The notes under the pieces are model-generated. The model had not been told where the DNA came from and made no database searches. It saw only the letters and a list, made by a program, of their open reading frames with translations. Source: Actinomycetes bacterium (GTDB lineage Bacteria > Actinomycetota > Acidimicrobiia > Acidimicrobiales > JABEUL01). From it: a stretch of DNA of 40,983 nucleotides. Below, piece by piece: positions 8,407 through 17,022 of this stretch (its first letter is position 1; each line of letters opens with the position of its first letter). Made by a program: the position numbers and the translations under genes. The DNA lies in NCBI GenBank assembly GCA_021777355.1, contig JAJYDO010000016.1, positions 1 to 40,983 on the forward strand, written 5' to 3'.

Positions 8407-9264
8407 ATGACCGTGTCGTTAGCTCGCAGGATGTGGGTACTGCTGGAGAGTATTCATGCTTTGACTTATTTTGCCCCCGAATCAAGCGAGATATATTCAA
8501 CTGTTGGTCTCAGAGGATTTTGGCGGGGGTACTTTGCTGGAAGAAGTGCCCCTCTGGGCAATCCGGGAGCAAAACTGGTTACTGCCACTTTTTACAATTT
8601 TGCACCATCAATGGTGGAGCGCGCAATACCGGAGGTGTGGGAGTACGCCTCTCCCGAGGAAGCTATCGAAGCCAGGACCGATGGAGCCAGCAGAGCGCTT
8701 GAACGCATTATCGGAAAGTCAGTTGATTTGGAAAGTGTAGAAAGGGCTGCAAAACTATTGTGGAAGGGCCTGGATGGGATTGACGTCTCGGGTAGACCAT
8801 TGGGAGGCGCCAATCTTGAACTGGCCAGACCCCAGGACCCACTGGATCTTATCTGGTTAGGTGCCACCGTTTACAGAGAGTTCAGAGGCGATGGCCATGT
8901 GGCGACACTTTTGAACGCAGGCATAGATGGATGCCAAGCCCACGTGACATTTGCGGCGACCGGAAATATTGTTAGATCGGTACTTCAACCTGTTAGGGGT
9001 TGGAGCGACAGCGAATGGGAAAAGGCAGAGGATGATTTAAAATCCAGAGGGCTTTTGGATCAAAATGGCCATAGGACAGAAAGGCTGGTTGGGCTCAGGG
9101 AGCAGATCGAAGATAATACCGATGAACTTTCCATGCAACCGTGGGAAAAACTTGGCAACAGAGGGAGCGAGGAGTTGATGAGGCTTTTGATCCCGATTAG
9201 CAGGGCAATTGTTGAATCGAAGACTATTCCTTCGGTCAATCCAATAGGCCTTCCTCTTCTTTAG
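8407..9264 (+). CDS. SCO6745-family (HTH_67-like) protein
   Basis: 285 residues, no signal peptide or membrane helix. The opening ARRMWVLLESIHALTYFAPE and the early motif GLRGFWRGYFAGRSAPLG are characteristic of the actinobacterial SCO6745 family. Members have two winged-helix-like halves and no proven role. The motif W-(S/T)-D-(S/T)-E-W-x-x-A in the C-terminal half (GWSDSEWEKAEDDL) also fits. It lies 76 bp upstream of an F420-type oxidoreductase on the same strand, so the two may be co-expressed, though an AT-rich run with its own possible start signals separates them. Confidence 0.7.
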   Translation: MTVSLARRMWVLLESIHALTYFAPESSEIYSTVGLRGFWRGYFAGRSAPLGNPGAKLVTATFYNFAPSMVERAIPEVWEYASPEEAIEARTDGASRALERIIGKSVDLESVERAAKLLWKGLDGIDVSGRPLGGANLELARPQDPLDLIWLGATVYREFRGDGHVATLLNAGIDGCQAHVTFAATGNIVRSVLQPVRGWSDSEWEKAEDDLKSRGLLDQNGHRTERLVGLREQIEDNTDELSMQPWEKLGNRGSEELMRLLIPISRAIVESKTIPSVNPIGLPLL

Positions 9265-9369
9265 GCAAATATGGACCTAGAGCTTTTTGAAACGGAAATT
9301 TAAATATTTAAATATTTTAATATTTTGAGAAAATTGCAGTTTGATAGACATATGGGAGCTTCTTCCGAG

Positions 9370-9375
9370 TAATCT
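9370..9375 (+). promoter_or_regulatory. -10 box deciding the start of the LLM oxidoreductase
   Basis: TAATCT followed by 7 nt and the ATG at 9383. It supports 9383 rather than the TTG at 9341, which has neither a Shine-Dalgarno nor family-like residues behind it. Confidence 0.5.
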
Positions 9376-9382
9376 CACAGTT

Positions 9383-10249
9383 ATGGATATTGGATTTCAC
9401 ACAGTAGATTTTTCATGGGCAAAGGACGAAAGGGAGTATGGACCAACTTTGGCCAAGGCGGCCCAAATTGCAGAAGATGTAGGAATCACCTTATTAACAT
9501 TTATGGATCACTACTTCCAAATGGAGATACTTGCTCCGCACACGGAGCCAATGCTCGAAGGCTACACGTCTCTCGGATATTTGGCAGGTGTGACCAAGAA
9601 GATCAACTTGGGCCTTCTCGTGACCGGCGTTACATACAGAAACCCCGGATTGCTGGCAAAAATTGTAACTACATTGGATGTCTTAAGCGGAGGAAGGGCA
9701 ATGCTTGGCATAGGAGCGGCCTGGTATGAGAGAGAGCACTTAGGTCTTGGCGTTAATTTTCCTCCCGTTGCAGAACGCTTTCAAAGGCTCGAAGAAACCC
9801 TTGAAATATGTCTCCAAATGTGGAGTAAAAATGATGGCCAATATCACGGAAAGTACTTTAATTTGAAAGAGACAATTTGCCATCCCCGGCCGATCTCAAG
9901 CCCTCGTCCCAAAATTCTCATCGGCGGATCGGGGGAGAAAAAGACTTTGAAGCTCGTGGCCAAATATGCTGACGCCTGTAATCTTTTTGGATCTTCGCCA
10001 AAAGATGTATTGCATAAATTAGAAGTCTTAAAAGAGCATTGCACGAAGCAGGAAAGAGACTACGAGACTATTGAAAAGACAATGCTCTACATGGGCAATC
10101 CACTAACGGATTCCGCCAAGTTTTTAGATGACTTAGGATCCTATTCAGATATTGGCATCGACCGAGTAATTGTTAGATTTGTTGGCAATCCTGCTATATT
10201 TGCAGAACGCTTTGGAGAAGAGCTAAGCGGGCGAGTGCTAAGTATTTAA
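9383..10249 (+). CDS. LLM-class (luciferase-like) F420-dependent oxidoreductase
   Basis: 288 residues from the ATG at 9383. The longer frame opens at a TTG at 9341 and adds 14 residues unlike the family. The protein begins MDIGFHTVDFSW, the first beta strand of the bacterial luciferase-like TIM barrel. Other family marks are LLTFMDHYFQ, INLGLLVTGVTYRNPGLLAK, VLSGGRAMLGIGAAWYERE, and RPKILIGGSGEKKTLKLVA with the cofactor-phosphate loop. The GIGAAWYE pattern and general sequence resemble actinobacterial F420-using members rather than FMN luciferases, but cofactor and substrate are inferred. It is a cytosolic redox enzyme. Confidence 0.85.
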   Translation: MDIGFHTVDFSWAKDEREYGPTLAKAAQIAEDVGITLLTFMDHYFQMEILAPHTEPMLEGYTSLGYLAGVTKKINLGLLVTGVTYRNPGLLAKIVTTLDVLSGGRAMLGIGAAWYEREHLGLGVNFPPVAERFQRLEETLEICLQMWSKNDGQYHGKYFNLKETICHPRPISSPRPKILIGGSGEKKTLKLVAKYADACNLFGSSPKDVLHKLEVLKEHCTKQERDYETIEKTMLYMGNPLTDSAKFLDDLGSYSDIGIDRVIVRFVGNPAIFAERFGEELSGRVLSI

Positions 10250-10387
10250 ACAGTTTGAAGCTACCTGAAAAAATTGCGGCATAAAGGAAAATTATGCATA
10301 GTAAGTTAGTAATTCGTTACTTTCAAAAAGCACGGGCCTGGTCAATCAAAAGATAAAGTCGTGTCCCCTACTTCGTATATAGATCTT

Positions 10388-10918
10388 TTAATCGATGACT
10401 ATAACTTTCTCAGAGTCTTCATTTTCTACCGGCTTTGGCATTTTGGCTTCAAGTTCTTTCAGTGCGGCTGTTGCACTGGCTAGCTCTCTTGACAGCCGAA
10501 GTGATTCCAATATATTTCTCACTCGAAGCATCACCTCGTCAGGGTCAAATGGTTTCGTCACAAAGTCATAAACTCCAAGACTCATTGACTTTCTCATTGA
10601 TTCAGGTGTCATATCAGCCGTTAGTACGAGTACAGGAAGGGGAATTTTATAGCCAAGCTCAAGCGCCATTTTTTCCATAAACAAAAATCCACTAATTTCA
10701 GGCATCATTAAGTCCAGAAGAACGATGTCAGGCTGATCATTCTTGAGCATATCTAAACCTACACGTGGGTCAGTGGCAGAAATTACATTTGAGTAGCCCT
10801 CACGCTCCAAGAGGCGTTCCAAGAGCACCACGTTATTGGGTTCATCATCTACCACAAGGATTTTTGACCCCATTACATCGGTAATTTCATCCATGGGCAG
10901 TTCGTGGTCGTTGCTCAT
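10388..10918 (-). CDS. Single-domain response regulator with helical tail
   Basis: 176 residues. The receiver domain spans about 18-140: acidic pair Asp24-Asp25 in ILVVDDEPNN, phosphoacceptor Asp69 in IVLLDLMMP, Thr100 in LVLTAD and Lys122 in DFVTKPFDPDE. It is followed by a coiled-coil-like helix (SRELASATAALKELEAKM) and a short acidic end, with no DNA-binding or enzymatic output domain. It probably acts by protein contact or as a phosphorelay intermediate. The hybrid kinase 640 bp upstream on the same strand (11556-13763) is the obvious candidate partner. GGAAAG precedes the ATG. Confidence 0.9.
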   Translation of the reverse strand: MSNDHELPMDEITDVMGSKILVVDDEPNNVVLLERLLEREGYSNVISATDPRVGLDMLKNDQPDIVLLDLMMPEISGFLFMEKMALELGYKIPLPVLVLTADMTPESMRKSMSLGVYDFVTKPFDPDEVMLRVRNILESLRLSRELASATAALKELEAKMPKPVENEDSEKVIVID

Positions 10919-11555
10919 AACTTTCCATTCCTTCTATAGTTCATAAGTAACAGTATCGTAGCAGCCATTTCCTTCAAGGTCAATTGTGTTTGATCTGGCA
11001 TGAATGTAGGCAACTTCACTGGAGCGACGAGGGGTTAAGGCCTTTAAGCTGATTGGGCCTTCGTCGCAAAATGGAAAACGATCTGTCGATATTAAGGGAG
11101 AGTTTGGGGCTTCATTAGAGCAACGTAATTTGGTCTGTCCAAAAACTATTATATTGAACTTCTTTTGGCATTGTTTCTCTCAGGTGATATTTGCAAAATG
11201 GACTTCCAATGGTCTTCCGGCAAGAATATGGATAACCATTAGGGAACAACCACGGGTTTTGCATTTTGGTTCAGGTATATTGCTTTCACGAGTGGGAATT
11301 CTGATTTGCACGTGTTTCCCTGAGTGTTTTATTAAAAGCAAGAAAGAGATGCCGACATTTACAGATGTTCGGCAAATCAAAGCTTTGGTGTCCAAAAGAG
11401 GACCAATAATTGACAAGGTCTATGGCTTCCACTTATTTATTGCTGCATTGGGACTCATCATGCTAACAAGTAAACAATTTGGACAGTTCTTAAATGAAAG
11501 AACGGAAGCTTTAGATCCCTAATTCATTCCATTTCAATGCCCGGAGGCCCGTTTC
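10919..11555. other. Intergenic stretch between response regulator and hybrid kinase
   Basis: 637 bp. Open frames exist on both strands (for example 11130-11522 plus and 11180-11416 minus), but both are rich in Trp, Cys and Ile, lack start signals and overlap each other. I do not accept them as genes. An imperfect two-part inverted repeat lies at 11024-11067. Confidence 0.4.
11024..11067. repeat. Two-part inverted repeat (possible structured 5' leader)
   Basis: Outer arms GCGACG (11024-11029) and CGTCGC (11062-11067); inner arms AAGGCC (11037-11042) and GGCCTT (11056-11061); a 7-nt asymmetric bulge and a 13-nt loop. No T-tract on either side, so it is not a simple terminator. It lies 106 bp upstream of the response regulator start and could sit in its leader. 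Confidence 0.35.
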
Positions 11556-13763
11556 CTACTTCTTGGCTAGCTTCAGATATTTAGAAACGGTTTTCTCGAC
11601 TTCATTAATTTCAAGTGGTTTAGTCAAGTAATCGGTTGCCCCTAATCCAGTTAAGCGATCGATATCTAATTTCATTGCAGATGCACTTACTATAATCACG
11701 GGCAAATCTCGCAACACTTTGTCCTCTCTAATTCTCGTCAACAGTTCGTCCCCGCCAACTCCAGGGAGATGAAGATCAAGCAAATAAAGGTCGAAGGGCG
11801 TCTCTTCGATTATTTGCATCCCGGCTTGGCCATCAGATGCGGTGGTGAGCTCGATTTTGTTCCATTCGTTTAGGATGAGCCGCATTAGTTCCAAATTCGA
11901 CGGATTGTCTTCTACGTAAAGCACTTTGTACTTTGCCCCGCCTGTGACCGGATGAATTTCCAAATTATTTTCAATTGATTTGGTGGAATTTTCAGGTTCC
12001 GGCTGGCTTCCAATGGTCTGGTTCGCCGTGGAAGTCTTAAGTTGTACGAAAAAGGTGCTGCCTTGTCCAACAACTGAAGTAAATCCCATTTCACCTCCCA
12101 TTCCTGATGCTAACTCCTGGCACAAGGCCAATCCGATACCGGTCCCTTCAATCGAACTGCTTTCCTGGCCAAGTCTTTCAAAGGGCATGAAAACTTTGTC
12201 ATAGTTCGACGTAGGAATGCCTTTGCCGGCATCAGACACGAGGATCTTTGCTCGGCCCATTTTCAACTCAACCGCAATTGTGATGTTGCCACCCGGCGAG
12301 TTATATTTAACTGCATTGGAAACCAAGTTAATAATTATCTGTTTTAGTCTCTTTTGATCGGCAAGCACGAATATGTCATTGCTTATTTTATCTACGGTGA
12401 TAGTCAATCCGGATTGCTTAATCATCGAAGCCATCAGCGCCTTCACTTCATCGATTAGTTCTGAAACCGAAACTGGCTCAATCGAAAGATCGAACACGCC
12501 TGATTCGACTTTTGCAAGATCTAGAACCTCATTTATCAAGTTGAGCAAGTGCCGTCCTGCTCCCAAAATCCTCGCTACGCTGTCTCTCTGAATTTCGTTG
12601 AGATCATCCCTTTCAAGTAACTGGCCAAATCCTAAGACGGCGTTTAACGGCGTGCGAAGCTCATGGCTCATCCTAGCCAGAAAATCTGATTTGGCTTTGC
12701 TTGCAGAAGCTGCCTGTTCCATCGCCGATTGAAGTTGGGTTTCCATAGCAACTTGTTGGCTAATGTCTCGCGACACAGATACAACTGCCGTTTTAGCGCC
12801 TTCGTCGTCAACTAAGGGTCGCATTGTCGACTCGACGGTAATGTAATAGTCCTCACCAGCCAAACCGGTTCTTTTCAGTCTAAAACGAACTCTTGCCTCG
12901 GCTAGTTTTCCGGAAACCAGACATCCAATTGTGTCCTTTAAATTATCTAGATCGTCGCGATGAATGAGATTTGGATCGAGCAAGTTTAGATATGAAGATG
13001 GATTATCGCCCAAGATTGAGGCGGCCGCATTGCTCATTGTCAAAATATCCCCATTTTCATCTAACATCGCAATCATGTCAGGGCTTGTGTCAAATAGGAC
13101 TTTCAAAGTATGAGATCTTCTCACCTCTGCTCGTTCCGCTTCCTGAGCCAGATGTTCAGATTCAAGCGCCCGTTTTTCCGCATTTCTTAGCAGTTTGACA
13201 GCCCAGCTAATCAATTCGGCGGCAACAACATAGCCAATCATTACCAAAATTGCGCCATTGAGAAATCTTGAAAGTGGAAGATGTAGAGTTACAAGCGGGC
13301 TCAATTCATCTAGGGCAATGATCGGCAACATCAAAAATGACGTAAATTGTGGTTGGGTTACGCCTATGTACACTCCAATAGCAATTGGAAGAAATTGCAT
13401 TTCGAGAGGACCACTTATTGGACCGTATGCGTAGCCTGAAAGACCAAGTCCCACTCCAACTAGGGAGCACAGGAAGTAGAGCTGGCGCCTCAGTGTCCAG
13501 CCCTTCCAGTTGTAAATAGCCATTCCAATACCGACTACGACGACGACAATGGAAATCTGGTATACCAGTGAAACGTTAACTTTTGCCTGCCCAACCGGGG
13601 GTGCTATTAGTGTGGGGAACTGTGCCAAAACAAGGCCGATTCCAATAAATCTTCCCCAAAACTTTGGGGCGGTGGGAATGGCCGACTGCTTTTCTTCTAG
13701 GTCAAGGTAAGCTCGTATCTTGGCAAAAGCGATGTCGCTAATTCTAGCGATACCAGATTTCAT
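11556..13763 (-). CDS. Membrane-bound hybrid sensor histidine kinase
   Basis: 735 residues. About six membrane helices fill residues ~36-192, an integral-membrane sensor without a large loop, followed by a coiled coil to ~215. A PAS domain spans ~218-340 (LFDTSPDMIAMLDENGDILT). HisKA carries the phospho-His367 in SDFLARMSHELRTPLNAVLG. The ATPase domain shows the N-box (INLVSNAVKYN, ~479), the G1 box (DAGKGIP, ~511), the F-box (FMPFERLG) and the G2 box (GTGIGLAL, ~540). A C-terminal receiver (~612-733) has its acceptor at Asp663 and Lys715. All catalytic motifs are intact. It can autophosphorylate on His367 and pass phosphate to Asp663 and perhaps to the stand-alone receiver downstream. The signal is unknown. 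Confidence 0.9.
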   Translation of the reverse strand: MKSGIARISDIAFAKIRAYLDLEEKQSAIPTAPKFWGRFIGIGLVLAQFPTLIAPPVGQAKVNVSLVYQISIVVVVVGIGMAIYNWKGWTLRRQLYFLCSLVGVGLGLSGYAYGPISGPLEMQFLPIAIGVYIGVTQPQFTSFLMLPIIALDELSPLVTLHLPLSRFLNGAILVMIGYVVAAELISWAVKLLRNAEKRALESEHLAQEAERAEVRRSHTLKVLFDTSPDMIAMLDENGDILTMSNAAASILGDNPSSYLNLLDPNLIHRDDLDNLKDTIGCLVSGKLAEARVRFRLKRTGLAGEDYYITVESTMRPLVDDEGAKTAVVSVSRDISQQVAMETQLQSAMEQAASASKAKSDFLARMSHELRTPLNAVLGFGQLLERDDLNEIQRDSVARILGAGRHLLNLINEVLDLAKVESGVFDLSIEPVSVSELIDEVKALMASMIKQSGLTITVDKISNDIFVLADQKRLKQIIINLVSNAVKYNSPGGNITIAVELKMGRAKILVSDAGKGIPTSNYDKVFMPFERLGQESSSIEGTGIGLALCQELASGMGGEMGFTSVVGQGSTFFVQLKTSTANQTIGSQPEPENSTKSIENNLEIHPVTGGAKYKVLYVEDNPSNLELMRLILNEWNKIELTTASDGQAGMQIIEETPFDLYLLDLHLPGVGGDELLTRIREDKVLRDLPVIIVSASAMKLDIDRLTGLGATDYLTKPLEINEVEKTVSKYLKLAKK

Positions 13764-14681
13764 AGTACATTGACTTTCGTCAACTGGACCTCTTTTCGCT
13801 CTTCACTCAAGTATCCCGCCCTAAATTATAAAAGTGCTCTTCTTGGCGGTTCTCACAGCCACTGTCTTTATTGGATACTTCTTTCAAGTGCAATCCAACT
13901 AATCTATTCGAGTATATGCCATATTAACTTTGTAATGCATCTCAAAACAGAGGATTTTTAATAGCGTAGCCTTCCCGCCTCTCATTAAAGTTATCTGTAG
14001 GGCTCCAAGGTCTTTAGGGTCAATTGATCTAAAGCTCAAACCATTGGCGAAGATCTGGCATACCACTCCGCGAGCATTTTCTTTGGTTCTTCTATCAAAG
14101 TAGTGATTTGGACTTCCAAAATAGATTTTAAAGTCTGTCTCTTTGACAATTGCTTGAAGAAGCAAAAATTCCAATCCGCTGGCATAGATGGGAGTATTGA
14201 CTTTCCTTCCATCTGGAGTAATTAGGATCTTCCCCGTGACTTTCGGCGCTTCCGTTGGGAAAGTGACTAATGAATCGGAACATGTGTGGATTAAGCCAAA
14301 TATTCTGGAGGATACTTAATCAAATCTACAAGCAATCGTTACTAGGCCGTATCGTGCTGACAGTTAAGTTTGAGTTAATAGCGTTTGATTGATCTGATCC
14401 GTGAATAGCTTTTCAAAGAATTTACTTTGTCCTACCTGAATTACTTTGGCGATTTCGAAGTTGGCCAATTTCTAATAAGGAATTGCACTTCGTTTTAGAA
14501 TTCAGGATTTACCAAAAGGCCAATCGCTTGGCAAATGTCAGACGCAATGCCTAGTCTCCGTATTGTCGGCAAGTATCCGACAAGTGGATGCAATCATGAG
14601 AGCTATATCTTTTTACTTGACAGATATAAACCGAAATGATATGTTCATATTCATGAGCTGTTTAATACAGGGGTTGGGGTA
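13764..14681. other. Long sparsely coding stretch
   Basis: AT-rich sequence between the kinase and the lipoprotein gene. The only candidate coding content is the start-less open frame at 13899-14315 on the minus strand. No tRNA or transposon ends are seen. Confidence 0.4.
13899..14315 (-). pseudogene. Start-less open frame, possible gene remnant
   Basis: 138 codons are open between an in-frame stop at 14316-14318 and the end at 13899. No ATG or GTG occurs in the first half; the first possible start is a TTG at 14174, which would give 91 residues. Composition is protein-like (VTGKILITPDGRKVNTPIYA, then FKIYFGSPNHYFDRRTKE). I do not recognise a family. It may be a 5'-truncated relic or chance. 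Confidence 0.3.
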
Positions 14682-15218
14682 ATGCGCTGGGTGCGTACGC
14701 ATTTGGGCATGGCCTTCCTAACCATGATTTCCCTGGTCTTAGTGCCAGCTTGTAGTCCGAACCACTCCACTGCAGGAAGTTCTGGCGGCTCAGGTTCTGG
14801 AGGAGCGAGCGGTCCCACATTGGGCCCAGGCGGCAACGGTCCCACAATCTCGGACGTAAAAAACGCGATTACCCAGAAGTTCAAGGAGGTATACGGAGGC
14901 AACTGTGGCGCAGGCGGGCAGTACCCTACCCAAGTGACTATCAAATTCAATGACACGCCGGTAATAGCGCCCCCAGTTCAGGCGCCAGTTGGGAACACAC
15001 AAGTGACTCGAACGGTTTGGCCGGTTCAAACTGTCGTTGATATTCACATGTACTCGCCATATCCTCCCAACATTGCCCAGTTGGAAGGAACTCCATACTG
15101 TAATAACTCGCATGTGGTTCGAGGCCAATCAGGCGATGTTGCAGGCGACACCTTCTGCTTCACAAAGGACAATTTCGGAAATTTCACGTTCTATACCGAC
15201 AACAGTACCTGCACTTAG
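14682..15218 (+). CDS. Hypothetical secreted lipoprotein
   Basis: 178 residues. A short basic start and hydrophobic core (MAFLTMISLVLVPAC) end in a lipobox-like VPAC with Cys24 as the lipidation site. A Gly/Ser linker (~28-52) follows, then a ~125-residue domain with four cysteines (GGNCGAGG, TPYCNN, DTFCF, STCT) that probably form two disulfides. It would be anchored on the outer face of the membrane. A strong G-rich Shine-Dalgarno (GGGGTTGGGG) precedes the ATG. Family and function are not recognised. It stands alone between sparse regions. Confidence 0.65.
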   Translation: MRWVRTHLGMAFLTMISLVLVPACSPNHSTAGSSGGSGSGGASGPTLGPGGNGPTISDVKNAITQKFKEVYGGNCGAGGQYPTQVTIKFNDTPVIAPPVQAPVGNTQVTRTVWPVQTVVDIHMYSPYPPNIAQLEGTPYCNNSHVVRGQSGDVAGDTFCFTKDNFGNFTFYTDNSTCT

Positions 15219-15516
15219 AAGGCTCTCGACCAGTCCACTTATTAAACGGTTCGCCCTATGATGTTTTACTGTCGATTCGCTTCTTAGTGACTTAGTGATT
15301 TCGGCTCATGCTATTGCCCCCAGATGGGAGTGGGAACTTGCGGAAATACTGCTTTAGAGAAATGCCATCCAGGTGATACCTTAAATTCATTTGGTTTCCT
15401 ATTTGCGGCTCAAATGATGTAGCTCGATAAATTGAATAAAGACTTTTCGCTTATTTGAAGTTCTTCAGATATGGCTTTATCTGGCGTAGGTCAAGTTACT
15501 AGGCCGGAGACTGCTG
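15219..15516. other. Intergenic stretch between convergent genes
   Basis: The lipoprotein gene and the DedA gene end towards each other here. No gene is seen, and no strong terminator hairpin could be picked by eye. Confidence 0.35.
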
Positions 15517-16143
15517 TCAGCCATTAAGAGGGCCGGGATACGCCTCTTCAGCTTTGTCCCGAAGCTGGGCAAACCTTCTTCGTGCGACAATGATAGATAG
15601 AGCAACAATGCCAAGCGCTATTATTCCGAGTACAAGATTCAAATAGTTTGAAGCCGAAAAAATACTGTGACCTACATAATAAGAGGAGTATGAGTAAAAT
15701 GCCGCCCAAATGATCCCTCCCGCGGCGTTATAAAAAAGGAATTGTTTCCATCGCATTTTGTTAGTTCCGGCCAGGAAAGCCGCATAGGTTCGAAGGATCG
15801 AGACAAATCTCCCAAAAAAAACGACTCTGTTTCCATGTTTATCAAACAGATAACGCCCTATTTTTATTTTGACTTCGTCAATGGCAAAGTAATGGCCATA
15901 TTTTCGTAAAAGGCGGTATCCGCCTGCATCCCCTATCCAAAAACCTATGTTGTCGCCAGTGATTGCCCCAAGTGCAGCCACGATGAAAATTACCGTCACT
16001 GACAACTTATGTGAGGATCCGGAATATATCCCAGCGGTAATTAATATAGTCTCACCAGGCAGAGGCACTCCAATGCTCTCTATTGCGATAAACAAGAAAA
16101 TAACACTATATCCGTATGAAACAAGAAGATGCGTAACATTCAT
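15517..16143 (-). CDS. DedA-family membrane protein (VTT/SNARE-associated domain)
   Basis: 208 residues with several membrane helices. The DedA signature runs through ESIGVPLPGETILITAG (about 22-38), then GAITGDNIGFWIGDAGG and FFGRFVSILRTYAAFLAG, carrying the acidic residues and the F/G-x-RF-x-x-x-x-R motif needed in E. coli DedA proteins. The family is implicated in lipid-carrier flipping and membrane homeostasis. A basic cytoplasmic tail ends the protein. It is the last gene of the minus-strand operon, 21 bp after the alpha/beta hydrolase. Confidence 0.9.
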   Translation of the reverse strand: MNVTHLLVSYGYSVIFLFIAIESIGVPLPGETILITAGIYSGSSHKLSVTVIFIVAALGAITGDNIGFWIGDAGGYRLLRKYGHYFAIDEVKIKIGRYLFDKHGNRVVFFGRFVSILRTYAAFLAGTNKMRWKQFLFYNAAGGIIWAAFYSYSSYYVGHSIFSASNYLNLVLGIIALGIVALSIIVARRRFAQLRDKAEEAYPGPLNG

Positions 16144-16164
16144 CGGATTTTCCCACCAGACGCA

Positions 16165-17022
16165 TTAGGTTTCAAAAAAACCTTCGACTACTTGAGCGTG
16201 CAGCAAATTTGCGACTTCGTTGGGAAATTGAGCGTGAACATCATGATCTGCAGGTGAAAACCAGTGTACTTTGCTTTTCTTAAGTTTACTTTCCGCGCCC
16301 TTAACTGCATCTCGTTTTCCGGGAAAGTTTTCTCTGGCTGATTCTGCAGGAATAAGTAGCACCGGAGAAACTATGTCATGATAAATATTCGAAGGATGAT
16401 GTTCATAGAGCGCCCGAAGGATCTGCATATGATTATCAATACTTAGCCAGGGTCTAACAGTCCCATCGGGAAGTACTTCCATGTTTGCCAGTGTCGCATC
16501 AATTGCTTCAGGTTGCCAATCCCTATGAGATGCCTGAATAAGTTTTCTAAGAAGGATTTCACTTGTTCCGGTTAAATTTGGAGGAGCCAGCACTTTGGAA
16601 CACTCATCCCACGTATCAAAAATAAAAGATGGTTCCAACCAGCCGCCGTCAATGAGTGCTAAGCCTGCCACTTCACCTGGGAATCTTTTGGCATGTTCAA
16701 GTACGACATTGCCGCCCCAGGACTGGCCAACCAGGATCGCTCTTTTTAGTCCGAGCTTGGAAATAATGCAATGCAAATCATCTGTAATAGTTTTAAAGTC
16801 ATAGCCGGAATCGGGTTTATCTGATTGTCCATGACCTCTTTGGTCAATTGATAGGCAATGATGGCCCAGATCATTTAACCTGCGTGCAACTCCGTCATAT
16901 AATCTCGCATTACTGGATAGGCCATGTACCAATAGAAAGGGAGTTCCACTTCCCGCTAATGTCCAAGTTGCAAGAGATACACCCGGTTCAACTTCTACTC
17001 TCTCAAATTCGAAAGTTTTCAC
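16165..17022 (-). CDS. Alpha/beta hydrolase
   Basis: 285 residues. Family marks in order: the oxyanion strand FLLVHGLSSNARL (~29-41), SIDQRGHGQSDKP (~59-71), the nucleophile elbow LVGQSWGGNVV with its central Ser, and the catalytic His in SPADHDVHAQFP near the C-terminus. No signal peptide, so cytosolic. The best-known relatives are esterases, lipases and haloalkane-dehalogenase-like enzymes; substrate unknown. It starts with GTG directly after the TAA of the UPF0182 gene, which suggests translational coupling, and precedes DedA by 21 bp. Confidence 0.9.
   Translation of the reverse strand: MKTFEFERVEVEPGVSLATWTLAGSGTPFLLVHGLSSNARLYDGVARRLNDLGHHCLSIDQRGHGQSDKPDSGYDFKTITDDLHCIISKLGLKRAILVGQSWGGNVVLEHAKRFPGEVAGLALIDGGWLEPSFIFDTWDECSKVLAPPNLTGTSEILLRKLIQASHRDWQPEAIDATLANMEVLPDGTVRPWLSIDNHMQILRALYEHHPSNIYHDIVSPVLLIPAESARENFPGKRDAVKGAESKLKKSKVHWFSPADHDVHAQFPNEVANLLHAQVVEGFFET

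Noticed and set aside
9298-9326. AT-rich run of repeated AATATTT-like units
   Set aside because: Low-complexity spacer; no phased or exact repeat structure beyond base composition.
9341-9382. TTG start extending the LLM oxidoreductase by 14 residues
   Set aside because: The extension is unlike the family and has no ribosome site; the ATG at 9383 has a TAATCT box 7 nt upstream and begins with the expected first strand.
11180-11416. 78-codon minus-strand open frame
   Set aside because: No start signal, no family resemblance, overlaps the frame on the other strand; treated as chance.
11130-11522. 130-codon plus-strand open frame
   Set aside because: Rich in Cys, Trp, Phe and Ile, no ribosome site or promoter box, overlaps a similar minus-strand frame, and no recognisable motif.
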